Origin: JANRLT01 sp041736895
Lineage (GTDB): Bacteria; Planctomycetota; Planctomycetia; Pirellulales; JALHPA01
Direction: 5' to 3'
DNA: 64,000 nt
Assembly (NCBI GenBank): GCA_041736895.1
Contig: JBGSSS010000210.1
Span: 16,584 to 80,583, forward strand
Under the pieces are notes generated by a model. The model saw only the letters and a program-made list of their open reading frames with translations, did not search any database and was not told where the DNA came from. Shown here in pieces: positions 59,808 to 64,000 of the stretch (positions are counted from its first letter, which is position 1; each line of letters opens with the position of its first letter). The position numbers and the translations under genes were made by a program.

Positions 59808-61106
59808 CTACTTGCTCCCCCGCTTGAACCACGGCCCGGCATACAGCGCGCCGCCGCCGAGTTCTTCTTCGATCCGGAGCAGTTGGTTGTACTTCGCCAT
59901 GCGGTCCGTGCGGCTGGCCGAGCCGGTCTTGATTTGGCCCGTGCCGAGGGCGACCGCGAGGTCGGCGATGAACGAATCTTCGGTCTCGCCGCTGCGATGG
60001 CTGCTGATGCTGGTGTAGCCGTTGCGGTGGGCGAGTTGGATCGCTTCGATTGTTTCGGTGAGCGAGCCGATCTGGTTGACCTTGATCAAGATGCTGTTGG
60101 CGATCCCTTCGTCGATGCCGCGTTGCAGGCGGTCGGTGTTCGTGACGAACAGATCGTCGCCGACGATTTGCACGCGGTCGCCGATCTTGTCGGTCAGCGC
60201 CTTCCAGCCGGCCCAGTCGTCCTCGGAGCAACCGTCTTCGATCGAGCAGATCGGGTACTTGTTCGACCATTCCGTCAGCATGTCGACCATTTGGGTCGGG
60301 GTGAGCTCTTCGATCTTGCCGGTCTTCTTGCCGAGTTGGTAGACCTTCTTCTTTTCGTCGTAAAGTTCCGTCGCGGCGACGTCCAGAGCGATCTTGATTT
60401 GCTCGCCTGGCTTGTAACCAGCGGCGGCAATCGCTTCCATGATCAAGTCGAGCGCTTCGGAATTGCTCTTCAGGTCCGGGGCGAAGCCACCTTCGTCACC
60501 AACGGCTGTGTTCAGCTTCTTGGCCTTCAGAACCTTCTTCAGGTTGTGAAAGATTTCGGTCCCAGCGCGAAGGGCATCGCTGAAGTTCTCGAAGCCCAAC
60601 GGCATGACCATAAATTCTTGCACGTCGACCGAGTTGTCGGCATGCGCCCCGCCATTGATGATGTTCATCATCGGGGCCGGCAAGAGCCGGGCACCCGGTC
60701 CGCCCAGGTACCGATACAGCGGCAAGCCCGAGTGATCGGCCGCGGCACGGGCGACCGCCATCGAGACGCCGAGGATCGCATTAGCGCCGAGGTTCTTCTT
60801 GTTCGGCGTGCCGTCGAGTTCAAGCATCCGGTAATCGACGGCCGTTTGATCCACGGCGTCCATCCCGGCGAGTTCGTTGGCGAGGACGTTATTAATATTG
60901 TCGACCGCTTTGGTCACACCGCGGCCCATGAAGACGGCTTTGTCGTCGTCGCGGAGTTCCCAGGCTTCGTGGATGCCGGTGCTGGCACCGCTTGGAACGG
61001 CGGCGCGGCCGAACGAGCCGTCGGCAAGGACGACATCGACTTCGACGGTCGGATTGCCGCGGCTATCGAGAATTTGGCGGCCGTGAATGTCAACAATGGT
61101 GCTCAT
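59808..61106 (-). CDS. eno: Enolase (phosphopyruvate hydratase)
   Basis: This 432-residue glycolytic enzyme interconverts 2-phosphoglycerate and phosphoenolpyruvate in the cytoplasm. It shows ILDSRGNPTVEVDV and SGASTGIHEAWELRD near the N-terminus, and the metal and catalytic regions GGAHADNSVDVQEFM, GDEGGFAPDL, SIEDGCSEDDW, LIKVNQIGSLTET and SHRSGETEDSFIADLAV. ATG at 61106 starts the conserved MSTIVDIHGRQILDSR; the longer frame upstream is non-conserved and His-rich. Its 3' trailer and last codons reappear as a relic at 52198-52335. Confidence 0.97.
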   Translation of the reverse strand: MSTIVDIHGRQILDSRGNPTVEVDVVLADGSFGRAAVPSGASTGIHEAWELRDDDKAVFMGRGVTKAVDNINNVLANELAGMDAVDQTAVDYRMLELDGTPNKKNLGANAILGVSMAVARAAADHSGLPLYRYLGGPGARLLPAPMMNIINGGAHADNSVDVQEFMVMPLGFENFSDALRAGTEIFHNLKKVLKAKKLNTAVGDEGGFAPDLKSNSEALDLIMEAIAAAGYKPGEQIKIALDVAATELYDEKKKVYQLGKKTGKIEELTPTQMVDMLTEWSNKYPICSIEDGCSEDDWAGWKALTDKIGDRVQIVGDDLFVTNTDRLQRGIDEGIANSILIKVNQIGSLTETIEAIQLAHRNGYTSISSHRSGETEDSFIADLAVALGTGQIKTGSASRTDRMAKYNQLLRIEEELGGGALYAGPWFKRGSK

Positions 61107-61220
61107 AGTGTGTTTCGAGTGATGGTGGTGATGAGTATGATCGCAATCGTCGTCGCAATGATGCATCGGGAGCGAAAATGTAAGAGTTAGAAAGTTGGAA
61201 TGCTTGAATGTGTGCAAATA

Positions 61221-61248
61221 CGCGGTTAGCCCCGACGCGCAGCGGAGG
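61221..61248 (+). repeat. GGTTAGCCCCGACGCGCAGCGGAGG repeat
   Basis: CGCGGTTAGCCCCGACGCGC followed by AGCGGAGG is nearly the reverse complement of the right arm of 61347-61402. It lies in the divergent eno-glgC intergenic region. Confidence 0.65.
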
Positions 61249-61346
61249 ATTCTGACAGCACAGAATCGCCGCAAAATTCGCTCCCATTGTGTCCGATTTG
61301 CGGCCGTTTCGCCAGGGGGCGGAAGTTGCGGGATTCGTGGAGCACG

Positions 61347-61402
61347 AGCCGTTTAGCGGCGACTCGCAGAGGAGCGCTCCGCTGCGCGTCGCGGCTAACC
61401 GG
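61347..61402. repeat. Imperfect palindrome of the GTTTAGCGGCGAC family
   Basis: CCGTTTAGCGGCGACTCGCA-GAGGAGCG on the left pairs with CTCCGCTGCGCGTCGCGG-CTAAC on the right. It is the double form of the single copies at 11803 and 62775. Confidence 0.7.
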
Positions 61403-61482
61403 GGATTGGAGTGTTTTTTCTCCGTTGAATCTTTAGAATACGATTCCCTGCACGTTCATCCGCCGATCACGGAGTGCCACGC

Positions 61483-62736
61483 ATGTTGTATTGGGATCCA
61501 AGCGAACCGCTTTTGAACAATGTCTTGGCCGTGGTGCTGGCGGGCGGAAAAGGGTCGCGGTTGGAACCGCTCACGCGTGACCGCGCGAAGCCCGCCGTGC
61601 CGTTTGGCGGGTCGTATCGGATCATCGATTTCGCGCTGTCGAACTGTATGAACAGCGGCCTGAAAAAGATTCTGGTCCTGACGCAGTACAAGGCGCTCTC
61701 GCTCGACCGGCATATCAATCTTGGCTGGCGGCGGTTCTTCACGCACGAGCTCGGCGAATTCATCGACGTCATCCCGCCGCAGCAGCGGATCGACGAGAAC
61801 TGGTACCGCGGCACGGCGGACGCCGTATATCAGAATATCTACGTGCTGGAAAAAATTCGGCCGCAGTATGTCTTGATCCTCGCCGGCGATCACATCTACA
61901 AGATGAACTACCGCAAGATGGTCGAGTTCCACGAGGCGACCGGCGCCGACGTCACCGTCGGCGCGCTGCGCGTCCCGTTGCACGAGGGAACGCAATTCGG
62001 CGTCATCCAGGTCGATGCCGACCAGCGGATTGTCGGCTTTCAAGAAAAGCCCCGTGAGCCGCGCCACATGCCGGGCGATCCCGAGCATTGCTACGCGTCG
62101 ATGGGGATTTATGTCTTTTCCGCGCGGCTGTTGTTCGAGCAGCTCTGTTTCGATGCGACTAAGCCGGAGAGCGCGCACGACTTTGGACACAACATCATTC
62201 CGTCGATGATCGAGTCGCATCGGGTCTTTGCGTTTCCGTTCCACGACGAGAATCGGAAGCGCGACGCGTACTGGCGCGACGCGGGAACGCTCGACGCGTA
62301 CTACGAAGCGAACATGGACTTGATCAGCGTCGATCCGCTGTTGAACATGTACGACCGCTATTGGCCGATTCGCAGCCGGCCTTCGATTGAACCGCCGCCG
62401 AAGTTCGTCTTTGCCGAACCGGGTGAACACGCCCGCCGCGGCTCGGCCATCGATAGTTTGGTCTGTCCGGGGTCGATTCTGAGCGGCGGTCAAGTCGCGC
62501 GTTCGCTGATCGGCGGCAACGTGCGCGTGAATAGTTACACCACGATCGAAGATTCAATCGTGTTCGACAACGTCGATGTCGGCCGGCACTGCCAGATACG
62601 CCGCGCGATCATCGACAAGAACGTCCACATCCCGCCCGGCACAAAAATCGGCTTCGACCGCGACGAAGACGTCGCCCGCGGCTACACGATCAGCGACAGC
62701 GGGATCACGGTGATCGCGAAGGCCGATATGTCGTAG
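61483..62736 (+). CDS. glgC: Glucose-1-phosphate adenylyltransferase
   Basis: This 417-residue enzyme makes ADP-glucose for glycogen synthesis. The nucleotidyl-transferase signature LAGGKGSRLEPLTRDRAKPAVPFGG is at about 17-41, followed by SNCMNSGLKKILVLTQYKA, GTADAVYQN, LILAGDHIYKMNY and a left-handed beta-helix at the C-terminus (SGGQVARSLIGGNVRVN, SIVFDNVDVGRHCQIRRAIIDKNVHIPPG). ATG at 61483 has GGAG 8 bases upstream and is preferred to the GTG at 61474. It is divergent from eno. No other glycogen genes are seen. Confidence 0.95.
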   Translation: MLYWDPSEPLLNNVLAVVLAGGKGSRLEPLTRDRAKPAVPFGGSYRIIDFALSNCMNSGLKKILVLTQYKALSLDRHINLGWRRFFTHELGEFIDVIPPQQRIDENWYRGTADAVYQNIYVLEKIRPQYVLILAGDHIYKMNYRKMVEFHEATGADVTVGALRVPLHEGTQFGVIQVDADQRIVGFQEKPREPRHMPGDPEHCYASMGIYVFSARLLFEQLCFDATKPESAHDFGHNIIPSMIESHRVFAFPFHDENRKRDAYWRDAGTLDAYYEANMDLISVDPLLNMYDRYWPIRSRPSIEPPPKFVFAEPGEHARRGSAIDSLVCPGSILSGGQVARSLIGGNVRVNSYTTIEDSIVFDNVDVGRHCQIRRAIIDKNVHIPPGTKIGFDRDEDVARGYTISDSGITVIAKADMS

Positions 62737-62774
62737 GGAAGAATGAAGGAGTTAGAAGGAAGAATAATTTGAAA

Positions 62775-62801
62775 GCCGTTTAGCGGCGACGCGAAGAGGA
62801 G
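62775..62801 (+). repeat. GTTTAGCGGCGAC repeat, copy 3
   Basis: GCCGTTTAGCGGCGACGCGA followed by AGAGGAGCG. It differs from the copy at 11803 by one base in the core. It lies 20 bases upstream of the next gene. Confidence 0.7.
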
Positions 62802-62819
62802 CGAGCCGGAGTTGACTAA

Positions 62820-63221
62820 ATGAGCATTCCTCTTAACATTGTCAACGAAATTACTAACGCAATGACCGGCGCGAACAATGGGATTGTCGGCTTGGTCGAT
62901 GTGCTATTGAATGGGATCGTCGATCACGCTGTAAAGCTAGAATGGAGGAAAGAAGAGGGGCTCGCGATTTCCCATCTTGATGAAGATCACGTACCTACGA
63001 TCTTAAAAGTTCGGCCCTCGGTGCTGCGCTCGATTTTGGCGCGTATCGCTGTGATTTGCTGTGCATATACTTCGCAGGAAGTTTCTCCTTATGGTGGCAC
63101 GGCGAGGATCCCCAGCCCTCGCGATCCGGACTTATTGCTAAAGATTCATTTCCAAAATACATCAACGGCACAAACGCTCGTCATTTTTCCTGAGAAAAAA
63201 GAGTTATCCGATGTTTTGTAG
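62820..63221 (+). CDS. Hypothetical protein
   Basis: A 133-residue protein (MSIPLNIVNEITNAMTGANNGIVGLVDVLLNGIVDHAVKLEW) without recognised domain. The N-terminal third is hydrophobic-amphipathic, the rest mixed. No signal peptide is evident. A GAGGAGCG sequence from the upstream repeat lies about 20 bases before the ATG. The TAG stop lies inside the GTAG head of a hairpin. Whether it is expressed is uncertain, but length and codon usage look real. Confidence 0.6.
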   Translation: MSIPLNIVNEITNAMTGANNGIVGLVDVLLNGIVDHAVKLEWRKEEGLAISHLDEDHVPTILKVRPSVLRSILARIAVICCAYTSQEVSPYGGTARIPSPRDPDLLLKIHFQNTSTAQTLVIFPEKKELSDVL

Positions 63222-63242
63222 CCAAGGTCGCTAGACCTTGGA
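63218..63242 (+). repeat. GTAG-headed REP-like hairpin overlapping a stop codon
   Basis: GTAGCCAAGGTC, loop GCTA, then GACCTTGG. The TAG of the head is the stop codon of the preceding gene. The stem is the same as the copy at 23414. Confidence 0.86.
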
Positions 63243-63258
63243 TGAATCGCAGTAGCTC

Positions 63259-63600
63259 TTAACCTGTCAACTCGCCGCACGCCAAGGCATCCAGCAGCAA
63301 GCGTCGGATTTCTTCTTTTTCTAGAAGATATATGCCCGCCGCTTGGTTACGCGCTTGTTCCAAGTCTGGACCATCAAGGATAATAGAAACTGTCTCGTCA
63401 TGGTGCAGATTCATCGTGATTGGATAGATTCCGAAATCCCCAATTTTCTTCCATACCGTACCATGATGTGGCTGTTGGAGCATTTGTAAGCATTCATTTA
63501 ATTGATCCCGGTCAGTCATAATATCGAAGACTGCATTATTAAGGCCGATACCTATCAAGATGGAGTCCCCAATTTTTCGAATGTCTCGTTCTCTTATCAT
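63259..63600 (-). CDS. Hypothetical protein
   Basis: A 113-residue soluble protein (MIRERDIRKIGDSILIGIGLNNAVFDIMTDRDQLNECLQMLQQPHHGTVW), with mixed alpha/beta appearance and no recognised family. It is convergent with the preceding hypothetical gene; the GTAG hairpin lies between them. Codon usage is more AT-rich than in neighbouring genes, so it may be a recent arrival. Confidence 0.6.
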   Translation of the reverse strand: MIRERDIRKIGDSILIGIGLNNAVFDIMTDRDQLNECLQMLQQPHHGTVWKKIGDFGIYPITMNLHHDETVSIILDGPDLEQARNQAAGIYLLEKEEIRRLLLDALACGELTG

Positions 63601-63672
63601 TTGATTTCCCCTCTTTGTTTTCTTTGTTTTCTTTGCGGCAAAAAAATCCGAATCCCTTGCGGCAAGGAAATC

Positions 63673-64000
63673 TTACGCCCTCTCCCGCTCACGAAACACC
63701 CCCGGCCGCATCTTGAGCTCGCGGACAAAAACCTCGCTCAAATATTCCGCGTGCCCAAAGCCCGCGCGTTCGGCGACGACGCGCAGCGGCAGATCCGTCT
63801 CGCGCAGTAACTGCTGCGCCCGCTCCAGGCGGTATTGCAGCAGAAACTCGTGCGGCGTGCGGCCGGTGAGCGCTTTGCACCGCTCTTCGAGCGCGCGGCG
63901 CGAAAGCGGCACGCCGTGCAGGATGTCCGTGACCTTGGCTCCGCTTGTCGCTTGCTCGCGAATCAAACGCAGCGCCCGCGCGACTAGCGGGTCCTCGATC
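63673..64000 (-). CDS. AraC/XylR-type transcriptional regulator, C-terminal part (gene continues beyond the window)
   Basis: The visible 109 codons encode the double-HTH AraC DNA-binding domain of a XylR-type sugar regulator: DPLVARALRLIREQATSGAKVTDILHGVPLSRRALEERC, then LTGRTPHEFLLQYRLERAQQLLRETDLPLRVVAERAGFGHAEYLSEVFVRELKMRPGVFRE. The frame remains open to the window edge, so the N-terminal sensor domain lies outside. In that family the sensor is a periplasmic-binding-protein-like domain for xylose or related sugars, but this part is not seen. Confidence 0.87.
   Translation of the reverse strand, partial: IEDPLVARALRLIREQATSGAKVTDILHGVPLSRRALEERCKALTGRTPHEFLLQYRLERAQQLLRETDLPLRVVAERAGFGHAEYLSEVFVRELKMRPGVFRERERA

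Overview
The window looks like chromosomal DNA of a planctomycete (Planctomycetota, probably Pirellulales-like). This is inferred from family content only: planctomycete cytochrome proteins (PSCyt1 with DUF1549/DUF1553, the DUF1587-DUF1595 type, the PVC-type haem-binding dehydrogenase), their DUF1501 and DUF1552 Tat partners, DUF1559 prepilin-like proteins, PEP-CTERM surface proteins, a PEP-CTERM sulfatase, and an ECF sigma factor followed by a Ser/Thr kinase. Coding is dense, moderately GC-rich and on both strands. No tRNA, rRNA or CRISPR array was seen.

Layout. 1-3.1 kb: housekeeping (rsmA, an LpxH-like phosphoesterase, a NeuD-like acyltransferase, a zinc-ribbon membrane protein). 3.2-8.7 kb: a minus-strand PSCyt1/DUF1553 plus DUF1501 pair, split by a REP-associated Y1 transposase (RAYT). 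9.2-12.3 kb: an FAD oxidoreductase, an OYE-family flavoenzyme and a cupin. 12.3-27.7 kb: hypothetical exported proteins, a large membrane-spermidine-synthase fusion with repeat insertions, a Fur regulator, a YjfB-like protein, RidA, a PQQ-propeller protein, MsrA, an alpha/beta hydrolase, an enoyl-CoA hydratase, a lysine-rich histone-tail-like protein and a small secreted Gly/Asn-rich protein. 27.8-31.8 kb: a giant haem/HEAT dehydrogenase. 32-40.4 kb: PEP-CTERM proteins, a DUF1559 prepilin, a sulfatase and a 1-kb gene-poor stretch with phased A-tracts. 40.6-50 kb: an AraC regulator, the DUF1592/DUF1552 pair, ECF sigma plus kinase. 50-59.4 kb: large exported proteins, an autotransporter-like PEP-CTERM protein and a trypsin-like lipoprotein. 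59.8-64 kb: enolase, glgC, two small hypotheticals and a truncated AraC/XylR-type regulator.

The most unusual content is intergenic. At least 16 hairpins begin with GTAG, the tetranucleotide that marks REP elements recognised by RAYT transposases. They use many different stem sequences, mostly occur as inverted same-stem pairs, and in five genes the GTAG contains the TAG stop codon of the upstream gene. Between 25,050 and 25,327 four of them form a nested A-B-B'-A' array filling the gap between two convergent genes from stop codon to stop codon. The RAYT at 4.7-5.4 kb is bracketed by two inverted copies. Other dispersed families are: a CCCAGGGG hairpin, an AT-rich heptamer repeat, a GGGGTCAGGCCCC palindrome that has altered the 3' end of the sulfatase gene, a shared terminator module (one copy still attached to a relic enolase C-terminus), and a GTTTAGCGGCGAC repeat. 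A run of 13 A-tracts at about 10.3-bp spacing (35,384-35,510) predicts strongly curved DNA.
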